DNA of 64,000 nt from Synechococcus sp. JA-3-3Ab (GCF_000013205.1 NC_007775.1:1856501-1920500); one strand, 5' to 3'. Shown: positions 45,623 through 56,038, numbered from the stretch's first letter. Notes: generated from the sequence alone by a model not told the origin. A program made the numbers and translations.

Positions 45623-46963
45623 TTAGCGGGCGGGCCGGAAGATCCCAAAGCAGGAGGTGTAGCCGTGCAAAAAGGTGGATCCCCCCACCGGGCCGATCTC
45701 GCCGTTGCAAAAAAAGCCCCCCAGGGGTAGCTCTCCCAGCAATTCCCGAAACCGTTGCGAGTCAAAGTTGGGGGTACCGTACAGCCCCTTGCCTCGTCCC
45801 AGGCAGGAGAACATCAGCGCCCCACAGGGATCCGGCTTGGGTTGAGAGGAGCGTTCTGCGGGGTAGCTTTGCTGTAGGTTGCGCTCGGCACAATAGCGGC
45901 TGAGGGCCCACCGCAGATCTTCCGCCGAAGTCTGGGCATCGCGCAGATGAAACTGCACCGTCTGGCCGGGGCGCACCCGATCCCCGATGGCGATCGCCCC
46001 CACCCGTGGATCGATGCCCAGGATCACGCGAATGAGAAAATCTCCCGACGTCGGCTCGGATTTGAACTCGTCCATCAGCAGGCCGATGAAGAGAGCTTGG
46101 CGGGCCAAGCGTTGATCCGATGGGCTGAGCCGTTCGGCCAAATCCTGTAAGACCGCCAAAGGAGGACGCCCCTCCAAGCTGAGGATCACATTCCCCTCCG
46201 CTTCGGTGACGCGCAAGGGATCCCCAATCGGGCGACATCCCTGAGCCACCACCGCATCTAGCACCACGTTGCCGGAGAGGGCCAGCCCCACCGTGCCTTC
46301 CCGATACAGCTCCCGCCGGGGTGTGGGGGTACGCGCATCCAGCAAAAACAGAGCATTGCCGCGAGGGCCGCGGCCGCCACTGGCCAATCCCCCTACCTTG
46401 ACCGCCCCCGGATAGGCAAAATCCAGCCCTTGCAACAGCTCAGAGATTCGAGAGGAAAATCCATCCGCCAAGAGCAGAAAATGGGGCTTGCTCTGCGGCA
46501 AAACTCCAACCAAGTCTATCCAGGCCGAAGGAGGTGCATCCAAGTCGGGCAATTGGTTTCCCCGCAAATAAAAAGGGTGCAAGGCCACATCCGGCAGCAC
46601 CGCCAAAGACAGCGACAGGGCCGGCCCCTCCTCAATTTCATGCCCCCCACCCACGATCCCGCCGCCGGAGCAGCCGATCAAAACGTCCACCTCCAACAGC
46701 TCCGACAACAGGGGCAGCACGCGAATGTACTCGCTGGCAAAGGCCGCCGACACAAACAGGATCCCCAAGTTGGGCCGCAGCGGCTGAGAGGGGACGTACC
46801 CGGTGAGCAGCCCCGGCAGGCTGCCGGATCCCACCGCCTGCACCTGTCGCGTCAGGGCGCTCTTCAGTTGGGCTACCTGGAGCTTAGCCTTAGCTTCCTC
46901 CACCACCTGCCGCAGAGCCGCTTCCAGAGAAGGGAGCTGGGAGAGCGCGTTCACCCACTGCAT
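45623..46963 (-). CDS. FIST-domain protein (FIST N + FIST C)
   Basis: 446 residues. LGILFVSAAFASEYIRVLPL, VLIGCSGGGIVGGGHEIEEG and PGAVKVGGLASGGRGPRGNA are typical of the FIST N domain. The C-terminal half with GALMFSCLGRGKGLYG and LPLGGFFCNGEIGPVGGSTF fits FIST C. FIST proteins are proposed small-ligand sensors, often linked to signal transduction. No output domain is attached here. It is cytoplasmic by appearance and stands alone between the ABC ATPase and the M23 peptidase on the same strand. Confidence 0.88.
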   Translation of the reverse strand: MQWVNALSQLPSLEAALRQVVEEAKAKLQVAQLKSALTRQVQAVGSGSLPGLLTGYVPSQPLRPNLGILFVSAAFASEYIRVLPLLSELLEVDVLIGCSGGGIVGGGHEIEEGPALSLSLAVLPDVALHPFYLRGNQLPDLDAPPSAWIDLVGVLPQSKPHFLLLADGFSSRISELLQGLDFAYPGAVKVGGLASGGRGPRGNALFLLDARTPTPRRELYREGTVGLALSGNVVLDAVVAQGCRPIGDPLRVTEAEGNVILSLEGRPPLAVLQDLAERLSPSDQRLARQALFIGLLMDEFKSEPTSGDFLIRVILGIDPRVGAIAIGDRVRPGQTVQFHLRDAQTSAEDLRWALSRYCAERNLQQSYPAERSSQPKPDPCGALMFSCLGRGKGLYGTPNFDSQRFRELLGELPLGGFFCNGEIGPVGGSTFLHGYTSCFGIFRPAR

Positions 46964-47056
46964 CGGCGTGTTCCTACGGTCTGGAGTTTGCTTTTTTAGG
47001 CTAGCAATTTATGCCCGGGACTGGCTGTTCTGCGCAGCCTCTTGTTTGAAACGTGT

Positions 47057-48712
47057 TTAGGGCAGATAGGGCCGCGGATCCACAGGCGCGCCCCCGCCGG
47101 GGCGGACTTCAAAGTGCAAGTGTGGCCCTGTGCTGCGGCCCGTATTGCCCCGGCTCATGATTACCTGGCCCTGCTGCACATACTGGCCCTTGGACACATA
47201 GATCCGGTGACCGTGGGCGTAGCGGGTAACGATCCCGTTGGGATGGCGAATATCGACGCGATTGCCGTAGCCATCCCCGGCATTGCCGGCAAAAATGACC
47301 TCCCCCTCCTGAACGGCTACAATGGGGGATCCCACCGGGCCGGGAATATCGACCCCCGCATGGAAGCGACCGCGACGGTAGCCAAAGCCGGAGGTGATTT
47401 GCCCCGCAACCGGCCAGATGAAGCCACTGCTGCGGGCCGGAGGAAGAGCTGGAGGAGGAGCTGCCGGCGCTGGCCGAGCTTGGGATTGGCTCCGGGCTCG
47501 TCGCCCGGGGGCCGGCGGGGCGGGCTGCGTGCCAGGCGCCGGAATTGTCAGGCGTTGGCCAATGCGTAGCCAGTGGGGATTGCGCAAGTGGTTAGCCTGG
47601 ATGATCGACCGCTGCGTCACCCCATAGCGAGCGGCAATCCGCTCGATGGTGTCGCCAGCTCCCACCGTGTGGACCAGCGAGCCACCGGCCAAGAGGGCCT
47701 GTCGTTCTTGCTGCATCTGCTGGGCCTGGCGTTGCTGCTCGGCCTGTAATCGAGCTTGTTCCTGGGCTTCCTCTTCCTGGCGGCGGCGTTCTTCTGCCTC
47801 GCGGCGGGCGAGCATCTCGTTCTCGCGCCGGATCAGCTCGCCCACATCGCCGGGGATGAGCAGTCGTTGGCCAATGCGCAGATACTCAGGCCGATCCAGG
47901 GGAGTTGCCTCGATGATCCGCTGCTGCGGAACCCGGTAGCGGTTGGCAATGTCTTCCAGTGTATCTCCCGGCTTGACGCTGTAGATCAATCCCGGCTGGC
48001 TGGGGATCAGCAGCTTCTGCCCTGGCCGCAGCGGCGTACTGGCTTGAATGCCGTTGGAGACAGTGATGGCGGCGGCATCGAGCTGGTACATCTGGGTCAG
48101 ATGCCAGAGGGTTTCCCCCGGCTGCACCTCATGCTCGAGAATGCCTCGGGGCCCTTCCCCAGTCGGGATCTGGCCCGCCTCGAAGGCTTGCCGCAGTTGG
48201 GCTTTTTTTTGCTCGTAGTTCTGCTGCAGGGCGCCGGACAGCGTGTGCACCGAGGGCGGAATCGGCTCCGCTAGCCGGGATCCCCAAGGGTGACGAGAAA
48301 GCTGGCGTTGATGCAGCGTGGCCACCCCCGCCAAGCCCAGCATGAGCAAGAGGCCGGTGGCCCACCTCGGGTAGCCCCGTCGCGCCGGAGCCAAGGTCGA
48401 GGGATCTGGATTTTCTAGCTCGGCTGGCTCATCGGAGGGGGCCGGCCCCGACTCTTCCAGGGCATCGGCGTGGGGATCGGCCTCCAGCTTCAGGAGCCAC
48501 ACCAGGCCCGTTAAGCTGAGAGAAAGGGCTAAGCCAGCCCACCGGAGTCTTGACGGGGCAGACAGAAGTGCCGGCTCTCCCCCCTCGGCAGCCCGCTCCT
48601 GAGCGGTCGGGATCCCTGCCGGATCCTTGGGCGGAGAAAGGGTGCTCACGGCAGCGCTATGGATGTCCAGCTCCCTCCCCTGGGCATCTGAGAACGTCAA
48701 TCTTTGGGGCAT
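47057..48712 (-). CDS. LysM / M23 peptidoglycan endopeptidase
   Basis: About 551 residues. Two hydrophobic spans near the N-terminus (about 57-75 and 120-133) anchor it. Three LysM repeats follow: HEVQPGETLWHLTQMYQLD, YSVKPGDTLEDIANRYRVP and HTVGAGDTIERIAARYGVT; a Gln/Glu-rich coiled coil lies between the second and third. The C-terminal M23 domain has HAGVDIPGPVGSPIVAVQEG and HLHFEVRPGG, the zinc and catalytic residues. It should bind and cut peptide cross-links in the wall. ATG at 48712 is used; a GTG at 48718 is possible. Confidence 0.9.
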   Translation of the reverse strand: MPQRLTFSDAQGRELDIHSAAVSTLSPPKDPAGIPTAQERAAEGGEPALLSAPSRLRWAGLALSLSLTGLVWLLKLEADPHADALEESGPAPSDEPAELENPDPSTLAPARRGYPRWATGLLLMLGLAGVATLHQRQLSRHPWGSRLAEPIPPSVHTLSGALQQNYEQKKAQLRQAFEAGQIPTGEGPRGILEHEVQPGETLWHLTQMYQLDAAAITVSNGIQASTPLRPGQKLLIPSQPGLIYSVKPGDTLEDIANRYRVPQQRIIEATPLDRPEYLRIGQRLLIPGDVGELIRRENEMLARREAEERRRQEEEAQEQARLQAEQQRQAQQMQQERQALLAGGSLVHTVGAGDTIERIAARYGVTQRSIIQANHLRNPHWLRIGQRLTIPAPGTQPAPPAPGRRARSQSQARPAPAAPPPALPPARSSGFIWPVAGQITSGFGYRRGRFHAGVDIPGPVGSPIVAVQEGEVIFAGNAGDGYGNRVDIRHPNGIVTRYAHGHRIYVSKGQYVQQGQVIMSRGNTGRSTGPHLHFEVRPGGGAPVDPRPYLP

Positions 48713-48718
48713 CCTCAC

Positions 48719-49048
48719 ACCAACAGGCTGACACTAGAGTGAAAGAGAAGATGTCAAAATTGAGGCCAGCGGCCCCTTGCTGCAAGCTCCACCGAGGCCG
48801 GTGAAGCCCAAGCGCAGTTCGATAATGAATACGTTGGTTCGCACTCAGGTTAGAGTACCGTAGTTAATAAATCTAGACAAGTCTTTGCAGGTAACTTCAG
48901 CTAAAATGCTTGTCCCACAATGATTTCAGCCTTCGGCCTGTTGAGATTTTGTCGAGCCTTATCCGATGTAGAACAGAGTGTGCCACCGTGCCGATCTGGA
49001 AGCTAAAGCCTGCTTTGCTGTAGCTGAAACTACAAACCAGGATTCTCC
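48719..49048. other. Divergent intergenic region between M23 peptidase and cysS
   Basis: 330 bp, AT-rich in the middle (around 48860-48890, TTAATAAATCTAGAC). It should contain the promoters of both divergent genes, but I could not pick a convincing -35/-10 pair. No RNA gene or repeat was recognised. Confidence 0.45.
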
Positions 49049-50569
49049 ATGACTTTGGTTGTCTACAACACCTTGACTCGCCGTAAGGAAGTGTTTCAAC
49101 CCTTCGGTGGCTCTGAGTCCATTTCTGCCGACGAGGCGGCGGGCGGGGAGAAGCCGCTGGTGCGGATGTACGTCTGCGGCGTCACGGTTTACGACCTCTG
49201 CCATCTCGGCCACGCGCGCACCTATGTGGTGTGGGATATGGTGCGTCGTTACCTGGAGTGCCGCGGCTACCGGGTGAAGTATGTGCAGAACTTTACCGAC
49301 GTGGACGACAAGATCCTCAAGCGGGCCTTAGAGCGGGGCGAGTCGATGCAGGCGGTGGCGGAACGCTTCATCGCCGAGTATTTCCAAGATATGGATCGCC
49401 TCAACATCAAGCGGGCCGATCTCTACCCCAGGGCAACCCGATCGCTGCGGGCCATGTTCGAGCTGATCCAATCGCTGGAGCTCAAGGGCTTTGCCTACCG
49501 GGTACGGGATCCCCTCGCCCCTCAGGGGGAGACTCCTGCTTACGATGTCTACTATGCCGTCCGTAAGTTCCCGGATTACGGCCAGCTCTCCGGTCGCAAG
49601 CTGGAGGAGCTGGAGGCAGGGGCCAGCGGCCGGGTGGGAGAAGAGGGCGCTGGCAAACGGGATCCCTTTGACTTTGCCCTTTGGAAGGCGGCCCCCCCTT
49701 CCGAGCCGGGGTTTGAGTCCCCTTGGGGTTGGGGGCGACCGGGCTGGCACATCGAGTGTTCGGCCATGGTGCGAGAGACTCTGGGGGATCACATCGACAT
49801 TCACGCTGGTGGGGCAGACCTCATTTTTCCCCACCACGAGAACGAGCTGGCCCAATCCGAGCCAATTACCGGCAAGCCGCTGGCCAAGTACTGGCTGCAC
49901 AACGGCTTTGTCAACGTCAACGGCCAGAAGATGTCCAAATCTTTGGGCAACTTCACCACCCTACGACAGGCCCTTGCCCTCTATCACCCCATGGCCCTGC
50001 GGCTGTTCCTGCTGCAGACCCATTACCGCAGCCCGATTGACCTCACTGAAGCAGCAATGGAGGCGGCCAGCCACGGCTGGGAGACTCTCCAAAAAGGGAT
50101 CCACTGCGCCCAGCAGTTTGGCCAAGGGGGATCCCCCGATTCCGAGGCGATGAGGGCTTTCCAGACGGCCATGGACGACGACTTCGGCACCCCTGGGGCG
50201 CTGGCTCTTGCCTTTGAGCTGGCCAAGGAACTGATCCGCGAGCACAACCTCTTGACCCACCAGGGCCACACCCACCTGCAGCCGCACTTGCTGAGGCAGA
50301 AGGGCGCCGCCCTGCTGGAGATCTTGGCCACGCTGGGCTTCTGCTGGCCCCAGCCTGCCCAGGGATCCGAGAAAGCTGCCGCCAACGGGGAACTGGCCAA
50401 GCTTCCACCCCTTGAAGACGCGCGGATTGAAGAGCTGGTGGCCCAACGCACGGCGGCCCGCAAGGCGAAAAACTTTGCCGAAGCCGATCGCATTCGGGAG
50501 CAGTTAAAGGCTCTGGGGATCACCCTTATCGACCAAAAAGACGGCACCACCCGTTGGCTGCGGCAGTAG
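49049..50569 (+). CDS. cysS: Cysteinyl-tRNA synthetase
   Basis: 506 residues, class I synthetase. [20 protein letters not shown] contains the zinc Cys and the HIGH-type motif [31 protein letters not shown] and the QKMSKSLGN loop complete the catalytic site, and the C-terminal anticodon region has [19 protein letters not shown]. It charges tRNA-Cys in the cytoplasm. The protein has an insertion of about 30 residues (around 185-220, [13 protein letters not shown]) relative to short homologues, as seen in several cyanobacteria. Confidence 0.97.
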   Translation: MTLVVYNTLTRRKEVFQPFGGSESISADEAAGGEKPLVRMYVCGVTVYDLCHLGHARTYVVWDMVRRYLECRGYRVKYVQNFTDVDDKILKRALERGESMQAVAERFIAEYFQDMDRLNIKRADLYPRATRSLRAMFELIQSLELKGFAYRVRDPLAPQGETPAYDVYYAVRKFPDYGQLSGRKLEELEAGASGRVGEEGAGKRDPFDFALWKAAPPSEPGFESPWGWGRPGWHIECSAMVRETLGDHIDIHAGGADLIFPHHENELAQSEPITGKPLAKYWLHNGFVNVNGQKMSKSLGNFTTLRQALALYHPMALRLFLLQTHYRSPIDLTEAAMEAASHGWETLQKGIHCAQQFGQGGSPDSEAMRAFQTAMDDDFGTPGALALAFELAKELIREHNLLTHQGHTHLQPHLLRQKGAALLEILATLGFCWPQPAQGSEKAAANGELAKLPPLEDARIEELVAQRTAARKAKNFAEADRIREQLKALGITLIDQKDGTTRWLRQ

Positions 50570-50592
50570 GCAGGCGGGGTTGGGATTGCCCA

Positions 50593-52122
50593 TCACGCAG
50601 GGATCCCCGAGCTGGAAACGGCCTTTCGGTAAAACTCAGCCATTTCGGCAAACCACTCGGCCCGCGAGGGATCCCAGGTGTAGAACATGTGGCCGCCGCG
50701 GTAGTGGCGCAGGGTGAGGTTGGCCTTGAGGCGGGGATCCAGCTTCATCAAATCCACCAGGTGGTTGGAGGCAAAGTAAGGGGTGACCAGGTCGTAGAAG
50801 CCGTGGTGAATGCTCACCCGCATGTGGGGGTTGAGGGCCATGCTGCTGCGCAGCTCGTCCATGGCGCCGATGAACCCTTGCTTGAGCTCCCCCTTGGGGG
50901 CGAAGCGCCAGGACTTGAACACCTCTAGGTTCAGGAGGTGATAGGTCAGCTCCGTGTCCACCTGCAGGGTCTCCCGCAGGTGGCTGTTGATGGCGGCAGT
51001 AAACAGGCGATCTACCCCATCTAAGGTGGGATCGGATCCCTCGAAGGTAGGCCGATCCGGAAAGGGATCCACGGTGGTTACAGAGGCGTCGTAGAGCCCC
51101 AGCACCAGCCGCTGGGAGCGCAACAGCTCGCGGGCAAAGCTGGCCGGGTCGATCCGCCCCCCCTTGTGGGCCACATACTCCGGCGAGAGTCCGATCCCTG
51201 CCGCCATCTCCGCGTAGATGGCCTGCCGCTCCGCTTCTGGCATCGCCTCTCCCATGGCCAAGAGGGGCAACAGCCGCTGGCGGGCAAAGCCTTCTGCTTT
51301 GGGCAGCAGGATCTGCAAATCCTCCCCCCAGCCACACCGCCCATGATAGGCTGCTGTGGCGACATAGGAGGGGAAAAGCATTGCCCAGGTGCTGAGGTTG
51401 TAATCGGTGGTCTCCAGCAGCCCGAACTCGATGGCCGGCGAGATGAGAATAGCCCCCGACAGGCCCACGCCAAACTTGGCTTGCAGCTCCTTGGCCAGCC
51501 GCGCCACCCGAAAGCCCCCGTAGCTCTCGCCGGCAATGAAAATGGGAGAGAGCCAGCGCTTGTAGCGCGAGAGGAAGCCCTGGATAAACTCGCCCAAGGA
51601 TTGCAAATCCCGCTCCACGTCCCAAAAGGGAGCCTCCTTGGGGGGCTCGTCTTCCTTTTCCTCCGCCTGGGTGGGCTTGGCCGCCGGATCGGATTTTTCC
51701 TGAGAACTTTTGGCGTCTTGAGACTCCTTGGGCAGGGCGCGGCTGAACCCCGTCCCCACCGGATCGACAAAGACCAAATCAGAAAACAGCAGCCAACTTT
51801 CGCCGTTATCCACCAGTTGCACTGGCGAGGGCGGCAAGCTGCCGTTGGGCCCAAAGCGGAGGCGTCTCGGCCCCAGGGATCCCATGTGCAAATAGGCAGA
51901 GGCCGCCCCCGGCCCGCCGTTGAAGACGAAGGTGAGAGGCCGCTGTCGGGAGTCAACCTCCTGCCTCAGATAGGCGACGTGGAAGATCTCGGCTACCGGC
52001 TTTTCCCGCCGGAAGAGGGTCTGCCAGCCGGCCACCGCCCTGTAGGGGAAGGACTTTCCCCCGGCGTTGAACGTGTGCTCCGTGGTGTGCAGGACAGGAG
52101 TGGACTTGGATTCTGCAGGCAT
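50593..52122 (-). CDS. Peptidase S10 family serine carboxypeptidase-like protein
   Basis: 509 residues. LTFVFNGGPGAASAYLHMG is the S10 oxyanion region, VDPVGTGFSRA follows, GESYGGFRVARLAKEL holds the catalytic serine, and GGHMFYTWDPSR holds the histidine near the C-terminus. Residues about 135-165 are a charged Lys/Glu/Pro insert (SQEKSDPAAKPTQAEEKEDE), variable in nature. No signal peptide is seen, which is unusual because many S10 enzymes are secreted. The substrate is unknown. It converges with cysS, with about 20 bases between stops. Confidence 0.87.
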   Translation of the reverse strand: MPAESKSTPVLHTTEHTFNAGGKSFPYRAVAGWQTLFRREKPVAEIFHVAYLRQEVDSRQRPLTFVFNGGPGAASAYLHMGSLGPRRLRFGPNGSLPPSPVQLVDNGESWLLFSDLVFVDPVGTGFSRALPKESQDAKSSQEKSDPAAKPTQAEEKEDEPPKEAPFWDVERDLQSLGEFIQGFLSRYKRWLSPIFIAGESYGGFRVARLAKELQAKFGVGLSGAILISPAIEFGLLETTDYNLSTWAMLFPSYVATAAYHGRCGWGEDLQILLPKAEGFARQRLLPLLAMGEAMPEAERQAIYAEMAAGIGLSPEYVAHKGGRIDPASFARELLRSQRLVLGLYDASVTTVDPFPDRPTFEGSDPTLDGVDRLFTAAINSHLRETLQVDTELTYHLLNLEVFKSWRFAPKGELKQGFIGAMDELRSSMALNPHMRVSIHHGFYDLVTPYFASNHLVDLMKLDPRLKANLTLRHYRGGHMFYTWDPSRAEWFAEMAEFYRKAVSSSGIPA

Positions 52123-52206
52123 AGAGACACGGGATCCACAACTTGCTGATCCAGTGAATCACAAGTTGCCGGATCTCCACCCCTGCCTTGGAACAGAAGC
52201 CGGGGA

Positions 52207-52800
52207 TTACAGGGTGAGCGGCGCTTCCAAAGTCAGATTAAACGACTGGCCGGGGCGCAGCACCACCACCTGGGGAGCGGTTACATTGCCCACCACCACG
52301 CCAGCCACTGCCCCGCCTAGAACATTGCCCGCCGAGACGCCGCCGCTGATGGCTCCCAAAAGGGTGCCTGCGACTGCCCCGATGGCTGCATCCTGGGCGA
52401 TGGCCTCAGCCGAATACTGGCGGGGATCCTTCTCGTCGTGGAGGATGCCGGAAGAGGCCTGCAGGCTATAGGTGCGACCGCCGAGGACGATGGAGGTGGC
52501 AACAAAGCGGGATCCGCCCGGTGCCGGTTCCATTTGCCCAAAAACGCGGCTGCCCGCCGGGATCACCAAACGCCCCTGGTTGTCGAAAATGTTTTGCGTG
52601 ACGGCCACCTCCAGCGGGTAGATGGTGTCGGGGTAAAAGTATTGCGGCCCTTCGCTGCTGAGGCTGCCGACGGGAATAATCGTCCCCTGCTCAAGGCGGT
52701 AGGCACCCAATTGGAAAAGCGGCTGGGCCTCTCCTGGCAAGGGGGCCAGCAGAGGGATCCCTGCCAAACCGATCGCGGCTGCTGCTAAGATAGCTTTCAT
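52207..52800 (-). CDS. Exported protein with VirB10/TrbI-like motif and glycine zipper
   Basis: 197 residues with an N-terminal signal (MKAILAAAAIGLAGIPLLAP, cleavage near GEAQ). The middle part, LVIPAGSRVFGQMEPAPGG then RFVATSIVLGG, resembles the conserved core of TrbI/VirB10 and related cyanobacterial exported proteins. A Gly/Ala-rich stretch (AIGAVAGTLLGAISGGVSAG) forms a glycine zipper that could insert in a membrane. No other conjugation genes are near, so a type IV secretion role is unlikely. The function is unknown. Confidence 0.6.
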   Translation of the reverse strand: MKAILAAAAIGLAGIPLLAPLPGEAQPLFQLGAYRLEQGTIIPVGSLSSEGPQYFYPDTIYPLEVAVTQNIFDNQGRLVIPAGSRVFGQMEPAPGGSRFVATSIVLGGRTYSLQASSGILHDEKDPRQYSAEAIAQDAAIGAVAGTLLGAISGGVSAGNVLGGAVAGVVVGNVTAPQVVVLRPGQSFNLTLEAPLTL

Positions 52801-52996
52801 CCAGAAGTCTCCAATTCTCCGAAGTTCTGCACGTGCCCGCGGCCTTTTCGGGCCGAGGTTTGTCCTTTTGCGGTTTTCTCTACACTTCCAGGTTACCCAA
52901 TCCCAGTTCCGGTTTCCTTTCCGACTCGAGTAGCTTGGTTTTCAACTTTGGGCAGTTTTGAGCGGCCTAGGTGGCCAGTGAGTTTTTCAGACAGGC

Positions 52997-54040
52997 TCAA
53001 AAGTGCTGGAAGGCCTGCTGGCGGCTGAGGATTTGCCCGTCCTGCAACCGCACCGTCCCCTGCGGATCCCAGCCGGTTACTTCCCCAATCCAGGCGGCTC
53101 CTGGCAACTTTTCCAACAGATGCTTGGCCACCGACACCTCGGCACTGAGAAGCAGCTCAAAGTCTTCGCCCCCATAAAGCGCCCACTCCAAAGCTTGGGC
53201 CGGGAACGCCTGGCGCAAAGCCACCGAAATCGGGATCCGCTCCGCCGCGATCCGCGCCGCTACCCCACTGCTCTGGCACACCTGCACCAGGGCGTCCGCC
53301 AAGCCATCGCTGGTGTCCATGCCGGCCAGGCGCAGAGGACCGGGGAGCGCTTCCAAAAGGGACAGAACATCCAAGCGCGGGCGCGGGTATTGGTGGGCTC
53401 TGATCAACTGCTGCCGCTGTGCTGCCGTGGCTGAGGATCCCTGTTCGGGATGGAGCAGCAGCTCCAGGCCGGCCCGCGCGTCGCCGTGGGGCCCTGTGAC
53501 CACCAGCCAATCGCCCGGCTGAGCCCGTCTGCGCTCAATCGCCCGCCCCGGCTGCACCGATCCCAGGGCCGTGATCGCCACAAACCGCTGCGGCGACCGA
53601 CACAGATCCCCCCCCACCAATTCTGCTCCCCAACGGGCACAGCAGGCCCGCATCCCTTCGTAGAGCTCCTCTACCCAAGCCACCGGCGTGGATCCCGGCA
53701 GGCCCAAGCCCACCACCAACGCCCGCGGACGGGATCCCATCGCTGCCAGATCCGAGAGATTGGCCGCCACCGCCCGCCAGCCCACCGCGTGGGCCGGGGT
53801 TGTCACGTCGCTAAAGTGAACCCCCTCCACCAAGACATCGGTGCTCACCACCAACTGCCCCTCAGGAGCGGGCAACACCGCCCCGTCGTCTCCCACCACC
53901 TGGGCAGGACAGTAGCGCTGCACGATCTGCAACAGCCCCGCCTCGCCGATGGCCGAGATGGGCGTGGGAGAAGAGCTGCTCTTGGGTTGAGGGAAAAAGT
54001 CGGGAAGATCGCTGAACAAAGGAGCCCCTGGCGGATGCAC
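52997..54040 (-). CDS. thiL: Thiamine-monophosphate kinase
   Basis: 347 residues. Makes thiamine diphosphate from the monophosphate with ATP. VVGDDGAVLPAPEGQLVVST (Asp/metal site), VDVLVEGVHF-like STDVLVEGVHFSDVTTP, NLSDLAAMGSRPRALVVGLG, GGDLCRSP and GMDTSDGLADALVQVCQSSG are the AIR-synthase-superfamily motifs of ThiL; ALYGGEDFELLL is near the C-terminus. GTG at 54040 is taken as the start; the first 25 residues are variable. It lies 62 bases after kaiC on the same strand and may be read through from the clock operon. Confidence 0.94.
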   Translation of the reverse strand: MHPPGAPLFSDLPDFFPQPKSSSSPTPISAIGEAGLLQIVQRYCPAQVVGDDGAVLPAPEGQLVVSTDVLVEGVHFSDVTTPAHAVGWRAVAANLSDLAAMGSRPRALVVGLGLPGSTPVAWVEELYEGMRACCARWGAELVGGDLCRSPQRFVAITALGSVQPGRAIERRRAQPGDWLVVTGPHGDARAGLELLLHPEQGSSATAAQRQQLIRAHQYPRPRLDVLSLLEALPGPLRLAGMDTSDGLADALVQVCQSSGVAARIAAERIPISVALRQAFPAQALEWALYGGEDFELLLSAEVSVAKHLLEKLPGAAWIGEVTGWDPQGTVRLQDGQILSRQQAFQHF

Positions 54041-54102
54041 GCAGCCAAAAACCTATGGTTGCAAAATGTTAGGGGCAGTTGGCGCCGGTCAAGCCCAAGC
54101 CC

Positions 54103-55707
54103 CTACTCGTCCAAAGATTGGACATTTTGCACAATTCGAGAGAGCTCGTTCTTCTCATCCACATTGATGCGGGTCGGGGATCCGCTGATAATCCGCTCGT
54201 AGCCGCGGAAGGAATCGCGAATTTGAATCCCCGAATCCGAGATGAGGTACTCGCGGATGCCCTTGTCATGCCAGGATCCCCGCATTTTAAAGACGTTGAG
54301 CGCCCGTGCCATCTCGCCGCGAATCTCCACATACTGCAGCAGAATGATTGTGTCGGTGATGGTGGAGATGTGCGACTCGGTAATGGAATGGGATCCCATG
54401 AATTGATCGGTGGTGTTGGTGAAAAAGCCGGTGATCTCCTCCTGCTTGGCCAGGCCGGTTACGCCGATAACAAACTGTCGAAAAGCATTTTGGCTCACAC
54501 CCCGCGCCAGCGCCGACAGCGAGTCGATGGCCATGCGGGAGGGCTTGAAGGCCATCATCTCGGTTTTGATCTTCTGCAGGTGGTCTTCCAGGCCGGCGGA
54601 CTCGGGGTAGGCGCAGATGATCTTAAGGAGGCCTTGCCGCTCAAACTCCTCAAAGTCGATGCCCCAGGAAGAGGCATTGCGGGCAAGCTGGGCCCGCGAC
54701 TCTTCGTAGGCAAAGAGAATGCAGCGCTCCCCATTTAGGCAGCCTCGCTCGAGGAACTTGCTCACCAGCGAGGTCTTGCCTGTGCCGGTGGCGCCGGTAG
54801 CCAAGATAATCGAGTCTTTGAAAAAGCCACCGCCGCACATCTCGTCCAGCTTCTCGATGCCGGAAGAGACGCGCACGTTGGAAGAGCGCTGCGTCAGTTG
54901 CATCGCTCCCAGCGGGAAGATGTTGATCCCCTCGTTGGTGATGGTGAAGGGATATTCCCCCTTCATGTGGGTGGTGCCCCGCAGCTTCAGGATCTCGATG
55001 GTACGCCGCCGCTTCTCCCCCTCCAGGATGTTGCGCAGGATCACCACGTTGTCGGAGACGAACTCCTCCACCCCATAGCGGGCGATGGGGCCGTACTCCT
55101 CAGTGCGCTCGGTGGTCATGACCGTGGTGACGTTGGCCTGCTTGAGGCGGGCTGTCAGGCGAAACAGCTCCCGCCGCACCACGCCCGCCGGCTCATACTG
55201 CTGAAAGATGGCCGTTACCGAGTCGATGGCCACCCGCTTGGCTTTGTATTTGCGAATGGCATATTGGATGCGCTCGATGAGGGCCGACAAATCGAAATTG
55301 CCGCTTACCTCGTAGCCCTCCGGATCCGGCGAAGCATCCAGAATAAAGAGCTGCCCCTTGTCGATGAGGGCCTGCAGATCCCAGCCGAAGCTGGCGGCGT
55401 TGCGAATGATGTCGGCAGGGGTCTCCTCAAAAGTAACAAAGATCCCTGGCTCCTGGTACTTGACAATGCCGTTGTAGAGAAACTGCAGGGCAAACAGAGT
55501 TTTGCCGGTGCCGGAGGTACCGCTGACCAAGGTGGTGCGGCCCAGGGGCAGCCCGCCGTGGCTGATGTCTTCAAAACCCTCGATACCCGTCTGTTTTTTC
55601 GGGATCCCCCGCGGCTCGGGCCCGCCCAGGAAGTAGGTCGATGGGATCCCCTCCGCGGCGTTACCTTGCAGCTTTTCTGACTCAGAAGGTTCCAATGGTT
55701 GGTTCAT
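54103..55707 (-). CDS. kaiC: Circadian clock ATPase/autokinase KaiC
   Basis: 534 residues with two RecA-like domains. CI: GTSGTGKTLFALQFLYNG and catalytic Glu pair in VTFEETPAD. CII: GATGTGKTSLVSKF, FAYEESRAQL, and the phosphorylation site SITESHISTITDTIILLQYV with Ser448 and Thr449 (S431/T432 in S. elongatus), Thr443 equivalent to T426. The C-terminal tail ends in a variable Asp/Glu/Ser sequence that in homologues binds KaiA. The N-terminus is about 17 residues longer than in S. elongatus; two GIP triplets there are encoded by GGGATCCC-type octamers. It is 25 bases downstream of kaiB. Confidence 0.98.
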   Translation of the reverse strand: MNQPLEPSESEKLQGNAAEGIPSTYFLGGPEPRGIPKKQTGIEGFEDISHGGLPLGRTTLVSGTSGTGKTLFALQFLYNGIVKYQEPGIFVTFEETPADIIRNAASFGWDLQALIDKGQLFILDASPDPEGYEVSGNFDLSALIERIQYAIRKYKAKRVAIDSVTAIFQQYEPAGVVRRELFRLTARLKQANVTTVMTTERTEEYGPIARYGVEEFVSDNVVILRNILEGEKRRRTIEILKLRGTTHMKGEYPFTITNEGINIFPLGAMQLTQRSSNVRVSSGIEKLDEMCGGGFFKDSIILATGATGTGKTSLVSKFLERGCLNGERCILFAYEESRAQLARNASSWGIDFEEFERQGLLKIICAYPESAGLEDHLQKIKTEMMAFKPSRMAIDSLSALARGVSQNAFRQFVIGVTGLAKQEEITGFFTNTTDQFMGSHSITESHISTITDTIILLQYVEIRGEMARALNVFKMRGSWHDKGIREYLISDSGIQIRDSFRGYERIISGSPTRINVDEKNELSRIVQNVQSLDE

Positions 55708-55732
55708 GCCCCTCTCTCCCCTAAAACCTGTC

Positions 55733-56035
55733 CTAAGCCTCTTCGTCCAATTCTTCGTAGAGCAGATCTAGGCCGATGAGCACCTTCTCTCGGTTGGACA
55801 GATCGCCGATAATCTTCCGCACCGGCGGCGGCAGGATTTTGGCCAGGGTCGGTGTTGCCAGGATCTTATCTTCCTCTGCCAGTTGCGGATTTTTCAAGAC
55901 GTCGATGACTTTCAGGCTGTACACGCCGCGGAACTCTTTTTCCAGAATGTCTTGCAAGGTGCTGAGGGCGCGCAGAGAATTGGGGGTATTGCCCGCCACG
56001 TAGAGCTTGAGGACATAGGCTTTGCGAGTGGACAT
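55733..56035 (-). CDS. kaiB: Circadian clock fold-switching protein KaiB
   Basis: 100 residues of normal length: [58 protein letters not shown] and an acidic C-terminus (YEELDEEA). KaiB binds the KaiC CI ring in its thioredoxin-like fold and captures KaiA, and also acts on SasA and CikA. Its ATG comes three bases after the kaiA stop codon, so translation is probably coupled and there is no space for a separate kaiBC promoter next to it. Confidence 0.98.
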   Translation of the reverse strand: MSTRKAYVLKLYVAGNTPNSLRALSTLQDILEKEFRGVYSLKVIDVLKNPQLAEEDKILATPTLAKILPPPVRKIIGDLSNREKVLIGLDLLYEELDEEA

Positions 56036-56038
56036 AAC

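Noticed and set aside
52207-52800. Type IV secretion VirB10 component
   Set aside because: The similarity is limited to a short core and no other secretion or conjugation gene is near.
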